A stretch of DNA of 5,163 bases. It comes from Acidobacteriota bacterium. Lineage in GTDB: Bacteria > Acidobacteriota > Vicinamibacteria > Vicinamibacterales > UBA8438. Position 1 is the first letter of the stretch; the number at the start of each line of letters is the position of its first letter. Position numbers and translations under genes: made by a program. A model generated the notes under the pieces. It was given only the letters and a program-made list of their open reading frames with translations. It searched no databases and had not been told where the DNA came from. Positions 1 to 5,163 of the stretch are shown here, piece after piece. The DNA lies in assembly GCA_012963185.1 (NCBI GenBank), contig DTWD01000283.1, positions 1 through 5,163 on the forward strand, read 5' to 3'.

Positions 1-674
1 AGTGGACAGGCGTCGACGATTTCGTCTCCATGCTGCTTCAACACCTCAGCTGTCATCTTACTTTCAAAGAATCCTGGTGCAATGGCATTTACGGTGATGT
101 GTTTGGGGCCAAGCTCAACGGCTAGTGTTCTCGTCAAATGGTGGACTGCGGCTTTGCTGGCAGAGTACGCGAATGTACCTGTCTTAATGAGTTGGGGTAC
201 GTGAAGTCCGTCCATCGAGCCAATATTAATTACTCGCGCAGGGTCTGCCGGAACCGCTGTTTGTTGCAGTACTGGAGTTAGATCTCGCGTCAAAAAAAAC
301 GCTGCACTGACGTTTAAGGCGAACAGTTTCTCGAATGCGGATTCAGGATATGTTTCGTAAGGAGCACCCCAACTCGCTCCGGCATTGTTGACCAATATAT
401 TTAGAGGTTTACTCTGTTGCTCGAGCGTCGTGATCAGTGTGGTACGACCTTCAATTGTTGAGACATCGGCCGGTAGCGCTATGCACGGACCGAGACTTGA
501 AAGCCTTTGTGCAATATCGTTACAGGTCTCTTTCTTTCGCGACGAAATATAGACGGTGGCACCCGCTCGCAGTAGGCCTTCGGCAATCATGAGGCCGATT
601 CCACGTGACCCACCTGTGACTAATGCGACTTTGCCGGAAAGTGAAAACAGCGTAGAGATATCCATGTGTGTCAT
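1..674 (-). CDS. SDR-family NADP-dependent oxidoreductase, RhlG-like (C-terminus cut by window edge)
   Basis: Classical short-chain dehydrogenase/reductase, read on the minus strand; 224 complete codons are visible and the frame is open at position 1. Residues 14-27 form the Rossmann nucleotide-binding motif (GKVALVTGGSRGIG), and basic R24 and R46 favour NADP(H) over NAD(H). The structural NNAG motif is at 96-99. The catalytic tetrad is complete: N121, S153, Y170 and K174 (YSASK). N-A-I-A-P-G at 196-201 is the usual post-catalytic segment. From memory the protein resembles Pseudomonas RhlG and related 3-oxoacyl reductases, for example NNAGASWGAP and ARVINIGS. Such proteins are about 250-260 residues, so roughly 30-45 residues are missing, including the C-terminal glycine-rich end. 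The ATG at 674 is used here, but the in-frame ATG at 665 gives an N-terminus closer to the family length, and neither has a clear Shine-Dalgarno sequence. The substrate is unknown; a 3-oxoacyl or other ketone reductase is likely. The gene is divergent from the CMD gene. Confidence 0.93.
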   Translation of the reverse strand, partial: MTHMDISTLFSLSGKVALVTGGSRGIGLMIAEGLLRAGATVYISSRKKETCNDIAQRLSSLGPCIALPADVSTIEGRTTLITTLEQQSKPLNILVNNAGASWGAPYETYPESAFEKLFALNVSAAFFLTRDLTPVLQQTAVPADPARVINIGSMDGLHVPQLIKTGTFAYSASKAAVHHLTRTLAVELGPKHITVNAIAPGFFESKMTAEVLKQHGDEIVDACP

Positions 675-686
675 GAGTGCCCGATC

Positions 687-715
687 TTAGCAGTCTGCTG
701 TCGTCGGGGTAGACT
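687..715 (+). promoter_or_regulatory. Possible sigma70-type promoter for the CMD-domain gene
   Basis: In the 73-bp divergent gap, TTAGCA (687-692) and TAGACT (710-715) each match the -35 and -10 consensus at four of six positions, with the optimal 17-bp spacer. Transcription would begin near 722, leaving a short leader before the ribosome-binding site at 734-739. A pair of 4/6 boxes is common by chance and the host's promoter preferences are unknown, so this is only a candidate. I found no better match for the opposite-strand SDR gene. Confidence 0.22.
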
Positions 716-747
716 TTTAGCGGGAGACTCTTCAAGAGGTCTTTTAC

Positions 748-1971
748 ATGATGACGTTGAGAGTATTGACCGTCGTTTGCTGTCTGTGCCTGTCCGGTGT
801 TGCTCGCGGACAGTCGATACCGAGTGAGGTGCGTATTCTGCCGGTAGACGAAACGGTGTGGACTGCCGATATTCGGGCTGGGATTGAAAGCTTCGGGATT
901 AACGTTGCGGATGCTACGAATCTCCATCGAGTCTTGGCAAATCACCCTCAGTCTTTGCACGGGATCGGACCACTCGCCGCCTATCTTCGTCAACGGTCTA
1001 TGGTGACCGTCGTTGACCAGGTCTTAATGGGATTGCGCGCTGCTTGGTTGTGTCGTTCTGAGGCGGTGTGGGCCGAACTTGTTGTCGAAGCACGTTCGGT
1101 GGGTTTGGGGGATCAAGACCTCCGTCGGATCGCTGAGGGACCGGACGCAGGGTGGGGGCCGTGGGATGCAACCGTTCTGCGTGCGACGGACGAGCTATAT
1201 CGAGATTCCTTTCTCAGCGATGAATCATGGCGCTTGATGTCGATGCGTTACGACCTACAGCAATTAATGGACATCATTTTTACTGGATCCGAATTCGTCA
1301 TGTTGTCCATGTTAGCGAATAGCTTTGGCGTGCAGCCGGATGAGCAATGGCCAGATCGCTTTCCGGTCGGTATTGCACGTTCGGCGGTCCAAGCCAGAGC
1401 GAATCCAAGTCCTCTTACTGAACCTCGTGTTGAGCCCATTCATAGAGATGAATGGTCTGACGAAGTTCAAACGTTACTTGATCCGGGTGGTACAGGTGGT
1501 TCCGTCTTGAATTTGTACGCGACCTTGGCACATCATCCGATACTTTTTCGTCCACGTGCAGTGCAGTCTTCATATATCCGTATTGATTCCACTTTGTCCG
1601 ATCGGGCACGTGAAATTCTCATTCTTCGAATCGGTTGGTTGTGTGGATCTGAGTACGAGTGGTCTCAGCACGTGCGTGTCGCGCGTCGGGTGGGCATGAA
1701 TGACGAGGAAATTCGACGTGTTGCGATCGGAGCCACTGCTGATGGCTGGGACCCGCTTGGCCAACTGCTTATTCGTGTCGTCGATGAGTTACACGCCGAC
1801 AATAATCTCTCTGATGCAACATGGGCGTTACTGTCTGAGTATTACAGTACTTCTGAATTAATCGACGTCGTTATTACGGTTGCCGGTTACCGCATGGTCT
1901 CGATCGCGTTAAATTCGATCGGCACGCAACTCGAACCCGACAGACCACGGTTTCCCGATCTCAGGCGGTAG
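748..1971 (+). CDS. Exported tandem carboxymuconolactone decarboxylase (CMD/AhpD-fold) domain protein
   Basis: A 407-residue protein. Residues 1-21 look like a Sec signal peptide: R5, a hydrophobic cysteine-rich core, and an A-R-G cleavage site before Q22. It is therefore predicted to be periplasmic or secreted. Two CMD-like all-helical domains follow, about 55-197 and 250-396, joined by a proline-rich linker (about 200-235). The second carries the family signature intact: WLCGSEYEWSQH at 297-308, then GWDP (333-336) and DEL (346-348). The first aligns with it at an offset of about 197 residues (WLC 100-102, GWGP 135-138, DEL 148-150), but the EYEWxxH part is replaced by EAVWAEL. Neither domain has the CxxC redox pair of AhpD peroxidase partners; each has one cysteine (C102, C299). 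Family members are usually single-domain cytosolic oligomers, so this may be a pseudo-dimer. AAGAGG at 734-739 sits 8 nt before the ATG at 748; an adjacent ATG at 751 is also possible. The substrate is unknown. Confidence 0.9.
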   Translation: MMTLRVLTVVCCLCLSGVARGQSIPSEVRILPVDETVWTADIRAGIESFGINVADATNLHRVLANHPQSLHGIGPLAAYLRQRSMVTVVDQVLMGLRAAWLCRSEAVWAELVVEARSVGLGDQDLRRIAEGPDAGWGPWDATVLRATDELYRDSFLSDESWRLMSMRYDLQQLMDIIFTGSEFVMLSMLANSFGVQPDEQWPDRFPVGIARSAVQARANPSPLTEPRVEPIHRDEWSDEVQTLLDPGGTGGSVLNLYATLAHHPILFRPRAVQSSYIRIDSTLSDRAREILILRIGWLCGSEYEWSQHVRVARRVGMNDEEIRRVAIGATADGWDPLGQLLIRVVDELHADNNLSDATWALLSEYYSTSELIDVVITVAGYRMVSIALNSIGTQLEPDRPRFPDLRR

Positions 1972-2030
1972 ACTCATCTAGCTGGAGTGTCTGTCGGCTC
2001 TGAAGTGCTCTCGATGCGGGCATGACATCG

Positions 2031-2321
2031 CTAGTTGCCGCGAGGGAAAACTGGCATGGTTTCAACGACCTCGTACTGCTCAAAGACATTGTGGATTACA
2101 TACGGATCTTTGGCGTAAGTGGCTTTTGCGTCGTCGAGACTTTCAGCTTCTATGATGATGAGGCTGCCGACCATGTCGTGACTGTCGTTCACTAGAGGCC
2201 CTCCATAGCGAATTCGACCAGCGGCGTCGAGTTTGGCCATGTGTTCAAGATGGGCTGGTCGGTTCGTCTGACGGTGTTCAAGGCCGGGACGATCACGGGC
2301 AATGAGTGCATAGAGTGGCAT
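2031..2321 (-). CDS. YciI family protein (dimeric alpha/beta-barrel fold)
   Basis: A 96-residue protein, the normal length for YciI. The N-terminal strand PLYALIARDRPG, the motif RPAHLEH at about 21-27, the glycine-proline turn GGPL, and the DPYV motif with a following F-E-Q-Y-E strand match the family pattern. YciI proteins adopt a ferredoxin-like fold and form dimers with a conserved His and Asp in a pocket; the histidine of RPAHL and the aspartate of DPY are present here. No reaction is firmly established for most members, though related domains occur in aromatic catabolism. There is no signal peptide, so it is probably cytosolic. The start is well supported by a strong Shine-Dalgarno (AAGGAGA) 9 nt upstream. 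The gene overlaps the end of the upstream phosphatase gene by 29 nt in another frame, so the two are probably co-transcribed and perhaps translationally coupled. It converges on the CMD gene with a 59-bp gap. Confidence 0.92.
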   Translation of the reverse strand: MPLYALIARDRPGLEHRQTNRPAHLEHMAKLDAAGRIRYGGPLVNDSHDMVGSLIIIEAESLDDAKATYAKDPYVIHNVFEQYEVVETMPVFPRGN

Positions 2322-2940
2322 ATTGGTAGTTCTCCTTTAGGTGGTCATTGGTGGGGCCTTCTATGACGTTCCAAGGTGCGGCGCCTCCGATAACAGTAAT
2401 CGACGTGTTCGAGAATCGAGGTGGTTCAGACTGCTCAGACCACGTTAAATTATTTTGCGCGACTGTGCGACAGACAAGTCCGTGCGTAACGATTGCAATA
2501 GAGTGTTCCGCTTGGCTAATGTGATGTTCTAGAGACTCCCAAGCGGCCTTAACTCGGTTTTGGAAGTTAGGCTGACTCTCACCGCCTGGCGGTTCAAAAT
2601 CATCGCTGTCGAACTGCTTCCAGCTCAGAGGCCATGACTCACCACGAAGTGTTCCGAAATGCCGTTCCCGTAAACGGATATCGATCGATATGGGCGCAGC
2701 GGTGCCATGGCTTAAGCACTCCGCCGTTTCTCGCGCTCGCAGGTAGTCGGAACTTATGATGCGGCCAATGTGTTTATACCGGAGTGCAGCGCCTAGTCGG
2801 TTCGCTTGCCATTGTCCTTGAGTATTCAATGGTGTGTGTGGCCACTGGATCGTGCGGGATGCGTTAAGGTCGGTTTCTGCATGTCGAATGAGATAGAAAA
2901 GCGGCACGGTGCGGTGGGCGGTATTGTATGACAGGTTCAT
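2293..2940 (-). CDS. Histidine phosphatase family protein (phosphoglycerate mutase-like)
   Basis: A 215-residue branch-1 histidine phosphatase. The catalytic motif LIRHAET places R19 and phospho-accepting H20 near the N-terminus. R68 in SSDYLRARETAE is the second phosphate-binding arginine. E92 in LRERHFGTLRG is the probable acid/base, and IVTHG supplies the second catalytic histidine, H153. PPGGESQPNF (117-126) matches the usual GGES segment. All four key residues are therefore present and an active phosphatase is expected. The natural substrate cannot be read from sequence; relatives act on sugar phosphates, nucleotide precursors such as alpha-ribazole phosphate, or other phosphoesters. No signal peptide, so cytosolic. 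The only good start is the ATG at 2940, which lacks a clear Shine-Dalgarno. Its start lies 21 bp from the divergent MFS start. The family's usual end is near NDHL (198-201); about 14 further residues, ending CTHCP, span the overlap with the YciI gene. Confidence 0.93.
   Translation of the reverse strand: MNLSYNTAHRTVPLFYLIRHAETDLNASRTIQWPHTPLNTQGQWQANRLGAALRYKHIGRIISSDYLRARETAECLSHGTAAPISIDIRLRERHFGTLRGESWPLSWKQFDSDDFEPPGGESQPNFQNRVKAAWESLEHHISQAEHSIAIVTHGLVCRTVAQNNLTWSEQSEPPRFSNTSITVIGGAAPWNVIEGPTNDHLKENYQYATLCTHCP
2331..2337 (-). promoter_or_regulatory. Strong ribosome-binding site of the YciI gene, inside the phosphatase coding sequence
   Basis: Read on the minus strand this is AAGGAGA, seven bases from the core anti-Shine-Dalgarno complement, 9 nt before the ATG at 2321. 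It is encoded by phosphatase codons K202-E203-N204, so the extended phosphatase tail doubles as the initiation region of the next gene. It fixes the YciI start and supports an operon. Confidence 0.8.
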
Positions 2941-2961
2941 GGGAATAAGTACGGTGGCACG
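2941..2961. promoter_or_regulatory. 21-bp divergent gap between phosphatase and MFS genes
   Basis: The two start codons point away from each other with 21 bp between them, too little for two separate promoters with leaders. No Shine-Dalgarno stands out for either gene (GGTGG at 2953-2957 is a weak option for the transporter). On the plus strand TACGGT (2950-2955) fits the TANNNT type of -10 element, six bases before the transporter ATG, which would give a leaderless transcript; this is a weak, speculative match. Otherwise the promoters must lie inside the opposing coding regions. Confidence 0.3.
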
Positions 2962-4233
2962 ATGGTAAGACAGCGTCGTTCACGTCCTCTGTTGGCTTGG
3001 TGTCTCTACGACTGGGCGAATTCGGCATTTACGACGCTTGTGGTGACCTTTCTATACTCAGCGTATTTCTCTGAGAATTTTGCACCAGATCCTGGTCGCG
3101 GTACAGCTCTCTGGTCGCGTGGGATCACGGTCAGTGCTCTCATCATTGCTGGATTAGCGCCGATTGCCGGAGCACTGGCCGATCGAGGCAACCGCCGTCA
3201 CTATTTAATCGGGTGTTCGTTAGTGTGTGTTGCGGCCACGATTGCCTTGGCATTTATACGGCCTGATTCATCCTATGCGGTTGTGACTGCGCTCGGTGTC
3301 TTTGTTGTGGCAAATGTCGCATTTGAAATCGCTATGGTGTTTTACAACGCGTTCCTGCCTTCGATTGCCAGATCCGATCAGATGGGACGTGTGTCCGGCT
3401 ACGGTTGGAGCCTGGGGTATGCCGGTGGTTTAGGGGCGCTTGTGATTGCATTAGCCGGTTTTGTGACAGAGTCGCCGTGGTTCGGTATGACGACCGATCA
3501 GGGGTTTAATCTACGTGCGACAAATTTGCTCGTCGCGCTTTGGTTTCTCGTATTTAGCCTTCCCGCTTTTATCTACTTACGTGATGAACCAGCCTCGGTT
3601 GGTGCTGTGAGTACACGGGGTGTGTTTTCGCAAATTGTTAAGACCGTACGACGCATTCGTGACTATCGACACGTCTCCCGTTTCTTGCTTGCACGTTTGT
3701 TTTATAACGATGGTTTGGTCACGATCTTTGCGTTCGGTGGGATTTACGCAGTTGGCACGTTTGAATTTAATTTCTCTGAGTTAATTGCCTTTGGCATTGT
3801 TATTAACGTGGGAGCTGGTGTCGGTGCGTTCTTGTTTGGATTTATCGACGACCGCATTGGTGGAAAAAATACGATATTGCTTAGCGTGGTTGCTCTTGGC
3901 GTCGCAACACTATTGGGTGCGATGGCGCCTACGCGGCTGTGGTTTTGGGTGTCGGCAGTAATGGTCGGAATTTTTGCCGGACCGAATCAGGCTGCGAGTC
4001 GCTCGCTAATGGCCCGTGTTGTCCCTGTAAGACACAAAGCCGAGTTCTTTGGCTTATTTGCATTCTCTGGCAAGGTAACGTCCTTTGTTGGGCCGCTAAC
4101 ACTCGGACTGCTTGCCGACAGTTACAGTCAGCGAGTCGGTGTCGGGAGTTTGGTGGTGTTCTTTGTCGTCGGTGGGGCACTATTGTGGCGAGTTGACGAA
4201 GCCGAGGCTATTGCGACGACGCACAGATCCTGA
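2962..4233 (+). CDS. MFS transporter, UMF1 (Atg22-like) family
   Basis: A 423-residue, highly hydrophobic inner-membrane protein with about twelve predicted helices, roughly at 19-36, 56-74, 80-99, 104-125, 147-168, 186-206, 239-264, 271-297, 303-322, 325-345, 360-385 and 393-409. UMF1 hallmarks are present. LAWCLYDWANSAF is at 11-23, the MFS motif A-like loop GALADRGNRR at 70-79, YNAFLPSIA at 128-136, GRVSGYGWSLGYAGG at 142-156, DDRIGGKN at 296-303, GPNQAASRSLMARVVP at 340-355 and the conserved EFFGLFAFSGKVTSFVGPL at 361-379. The length and both halves are complete. Substrates of bacterial UMF1 proteins are mostly unknown; yeast Atg22 exports amino acids from the vacuole, so efflux of amino acids or small metabolites is a reasonable guess only. 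The ATG at 2962 puts the YDWANSAF motif at the usual distance from the N-terminus, though the upstream ribosome-binding site is weak. Confidence 0.94.
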   Translation: MVRQRRSRPLLAWCLYDWANSAFTTLVVTFLYSAYFSENFAPDPGRGTALWSRGITVSALIIAGLAPIAGALADRGNRRHYLIGCSLVCVAATIALAFIRPDSSYAVVTALGVFVVANVAFEIAMVFYNAFLPSIARSDQMGRVSGYGWSLGYAGGLGALVIALAGFVTESPWFGMTTDQGFNLRATNLLVALWFLVFSLPAFIYLRDEPASVGAVSTRGVFSQIVKTVRRIRDYRHVSRFLLARLFYNDGLVTIFAFGGIYAVGTFEFNFSELIAFGIVINVGAGVGAFLFGFIDDRIGGKNTILLSVVALGVATLLGAMAPTRLWFWVSAVMVGIFAGPNQAASRSLMARVVPVRHKAEFFGLFAFSGKVTSFVGPLTLGLLADSYSQRVGVGSLVVFFVVGGALLWRVDEAEAIATTHRS

Positions 4234-4266
4234 CGGTATTGTTCATTTGCAGGAGGTTGGACACTG

Positions 4267-4359
4267 GTGACTGAGGCACCTGATCTAGTAAAGAGATGTT
4301 ACATGGTTGGTGGTAAAGTTGCAGCACGGTCCGTTTCTGAAATTGTCGAAGGAGTTTGA
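4267..4359 (+). CDS. Candidate 30-codon small ORF upstream of the NIPSNAP-like gene
   Basis: GTG at 4267 opens 30 codons ending with TGA at 4357-4359. The peptide begins MTEAPDLVKR and ends SVSEIVEGV. A perfect AGGAGG lies at 4251-4256, 10 nt before the GTG; no other start codon serves it, so it needs an explanation. An in-frame ATG at 4303 is an alternative shorter start. The stop is separated from the ATG of the next gene (4361) by one base, and the next gene's own ribosome-binding site lies within its last codons, an arrangement typical of translational coupling or a leader peptide. I do not recognise the peptide, and it has no clear membrane segment or signal. It lies in the same frame as the transporter gene, after that gene's stop codon. 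A chance ORF of this length is quite possible, so confidence rests on the ribosome-binding site and the stop-start geometry. Confidence 0.35.
   Translation: MTEAPDLVKRCYMVGGKVAARSVSEIVEGV
4348..4354 (+). promoter_or_regulatory. Ribosome-binding site fixing the start of the NIPSNAP-like gene at 4361
   Basis: GAAGGAG ends 6 nt before the ATG at 4361. The same frame is open farther upstream to a TTG at 4307, but that longer version would put 18 non-hydrophobic residues before the signal peptide and has no comparable ribosome-binding site. The 4361 start is therefore preferred. Confidence 0.8.
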
Positions 4360-4360
4360 C

Positions 4361-5122
4361 ATGAGAGTACTGACTAGCATTTCAGCGATAGTGGCTTGTT
4401 TATGGACTGCGTTTGTCCCAGTGGTGTTGGCTCAAGACGAAAGGAATGAAAATTGGTTTAGGGTCGACATTATCCAAGTGATCCCAGACCGATTGAATGA
4501 TTTTATCGATTTACAAGTTGACGATCTCATTCCGGCTTACAAACGTGCAGGTGTGCCATTTCGTTCGGTATGGCAGACGGCTGAGTTTGGTAACACCTAT
4601 GAGCGTGTGTTCGCCACTCCCATAGCAAGCATGGCCGATTTTGATCGCGGTGGGCCGCTTGCCGTGGCTCTGGACCCTGATCGTCTTGCCCGGATCGCGG
4701 AGGAATTTCGTCGGTACCTCGTCAGTCGTCAGAGTTTCGCGGTTCGGTATCGTCCGGATCTGAGTGTGGAATCGGCTGATGTGGGTGGGCGTGCGCTTGC
4801 CCAACTGACAACGGTGGAAATCGCTCCGGGACGTGGCGGTGAATGGGAAGCTTTTTTCCGTCAGAACTTGGAGCAGTTTCGTCGAGCTGGCGTGGTGTTT
4901 GGTATGTATCAGTTTGTGTATGGACCGGGTCCGGCGAAATGGCAAATCGTTCAGAACCATCGCAGTTTTGACGAGCTTAATGAACCTGGCATCATCACGC
5001 AGGCTTTCGGGTCAGACGCATCGTCTGTTCTACTAAGTAACATCAGCGGTCTGGTCATGTCGGTTGAACGGACCGTTCTTCGATATGATCCCGAGTTGAG
5101 TTTTTCGGCCGAGGCGCCTTAG
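4361..5122 (+). CDS. Exported protein with two tandem NIPSNAP-like dimeric alpha/beta-barrel domains
   Basis: A 253-residue protein starting at the ATG with a good ribosome-binding site. Residues 1-24 form a Sec signal peptide: R2, a hydrophobic core, and V-L-A before Q25. The mature part looks like two copies of a ferredoxin-like domain, about 32-135 and 146-247. Each has a beta strand, a P-x-R turn, an acidic helix ending in RAGV (62-65 and 175-178), an aromatic strand, and a closing RYxP(D/E)LS (129-135 and 241-247). The offset between copies is about 112-113 residues, which supports an internal duplication. The pattern recalls NIPSNAP/dimeric alpha/beta-barrel proteins, in which two such units pack into a barrel, so this chain may form its own pseudo-dimer. 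I recognise no catalytic motif and the function is unknown; small hydrophobic ligand binding is a guess. Its family assignment is by fold pattern, not by a diagnostic motif. It may be co-transcribed with the transporter upstream. Confidence 0.85.
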   Translation: MRVLTSISAIVACLWTAFVPVVLAQDERNENWFRVDIIQVIPDRLNDFIDLQVDDLIPAYKRAGVPFRSVWQTAEFGNTYERVFATPIASMADFDRGGPLAVALDPDRLARIAEEFRRYLVSRQSFAVRYRPDLSVESADVGGRALAQLTTVEIAPGRGGEWEAFFRQNLEQFRRAGVVFGMYQFVYGPGPAKWQIVQNHRSFDELNEPGIITQAFGSDASSVLLSNISGLVMSVERTVLRYDPELSFSAEAP

Positions 5123-5136
5123 TCTTGACCATATCG
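5081..5136 (+). repeat. Imperfect inverted repeat straddling the stop codon of the NIPSNAP-like gene
   Basis: CGATATGATC (5081-5090) and GACCATATCG (5127-5136) pair at nine of ten positions, enclosing a 36-nt loop that contains the stop codon and smaller self-complementary stretches such as TCGGCCGA. No T-tract follows, so it is not a standard intrinsic terminator. It could be a 3'-end RNA structure or a chance match. Confidence 0.25.
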
Positions 5137-5152
5137 TAAAGAGAGAGTTAAT
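5125..5152 (+). promoter_or_regulatory. Possible promoter for a gene starting at the window's right edge
   Basis: TTGACC (5125-5130) matches the -35 consensus at five of six positions, and GTTAAT (5147-5152) matches the -10 at four of six, with a 16-bp spacer. An ATG at 5159 begins a possible next gene, cut after five bases. Transcription from this promoter would start almost at that ATG, giving a leaderless message. Alternatively the purine-rich AAGAGAGAG just upstream serves as a distant ribosome-binding site for a message coming from the gene before. The two readings exclude each other. Confidence 0.22.
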
Positions 5153-5163
5153 AGTCGTATGCC

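Noticed and set aside
728..738. CTCTT-C-AAGAG near-palindrome overlapping the CMD gene ribosome-binding site
   Set aside because: Five-base arms with a one-base centre are common by chance and cannot form a stable RNA hairpin; no regulator gene is nearby.
748..810. Lipoprotein signal for the CMD protein, because of the cysteines at residues 11, 12 and 14
   Set aside because: No cysteine is preceded by a proper lipobox (L-[AS]-[GA]-C), whereas A-R-G before Q22 is a good ordinary cleavage site.
520..993. Minus-strand 157-codon open frame across the SDR start and the CMD gene start
   Set aside because: It runs across two well-supported genes in other frames, its translation resembles no family, and codon periodicity follows the SDR and CMD frames.
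2012..2030. CGATG/CATCG hairpin between the convergent CMD and YciI genes as a terminator
   Set aside because: The stem is only five pairs with a nine-base loop and has no T-tract on either strand; it is too weak to call.
4307..4360. TTG at 4307 as start of the NIPSNAP-like protein
   Set aside because: It would add 18 residues ahead of the signal peptide and lacks a good ribosome-binding site, while the ATG at 4361 has GAAGGAG at 6 nt.
4511..4960. Minus-strand 149-codon open frame inside the NIPSNAP-like gene
   Set aside because: It is wholly antisense to a gene with a signal peptide and repeated domains, and its translation is rich in basic and low-complexity residues with no recognisable motif.

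Overview
The window is an ordinary-looking bacterial chromosomal segment of about 5.2 kb. It holds six protein-coding genes, one of them cut by the window edge, plus one candidate small ORF. Base composition looks near 50% GC and even across the window. Spacing is tight and several genes have good Shine-Dalgarno sequences. Two proteins carry Sec signal peptides, which suggests a Gram-negative (diderm) heterotroph. The phylum cannot be fixed from this sequence; exported CMD-domain and NIPSNAP-like proteins of this sort would fit Acidobacteriota or Proteobacteria, but that is inference. I see no rRNA, tRNA, CRISPR array, IS element, phage gene or toxin-antitoxin pair.

Layout. Positions 1-674 (minus) carry most of an NADP-type short-chain dehydrogenase/reductase closely resembling RhlG-like 3-oxoacyl reductases; its C-terminus lies outside the window. 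A 73-bp divergent gap follows. Then 748-1971 (plus) encodes an exported protein with two tandem carboxymuconolactone decarboxylase (CMD/AhpD-fold) domains, the first of which has lost its signature residues. A short convergent gap leads to a minus-strand pair: a histidine phosphatase (2293-2940) and, overlapping its 3' end by 29 nt, a YciI-family protein (2031-2321). Only 21 bp separate the phosphatase start from the divergent start of a UMF1/Atg22-like MFS transporter (2962-4233). Downstream on the plus strand are a candidate 30-codon ORF (4267-4359) and an exported protein with two tandem dimeric alpha/beta-barrel (NIPSNAP-like) domains (4361-5122). The last 41 bp hold a possible promoter and a possible start codon for a further gene.

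How the genes may work together. No single pathway is proved. The SDR, CMD domains, YciI and NIPSNAP-like domains belong to families often met among small-molecule, aromatic or lactone catabolic genes. An accessory catabolic neighbourhood with a transporter is therefore reasonable but unproven. The most distinctive observations are two exported proteins each built from an internal duplication, a small ORF with a consensus ribosome-binding site ending one base before the next start codon, and the very short divergent gap. I found no convincing evidence of a wholly new biological system.
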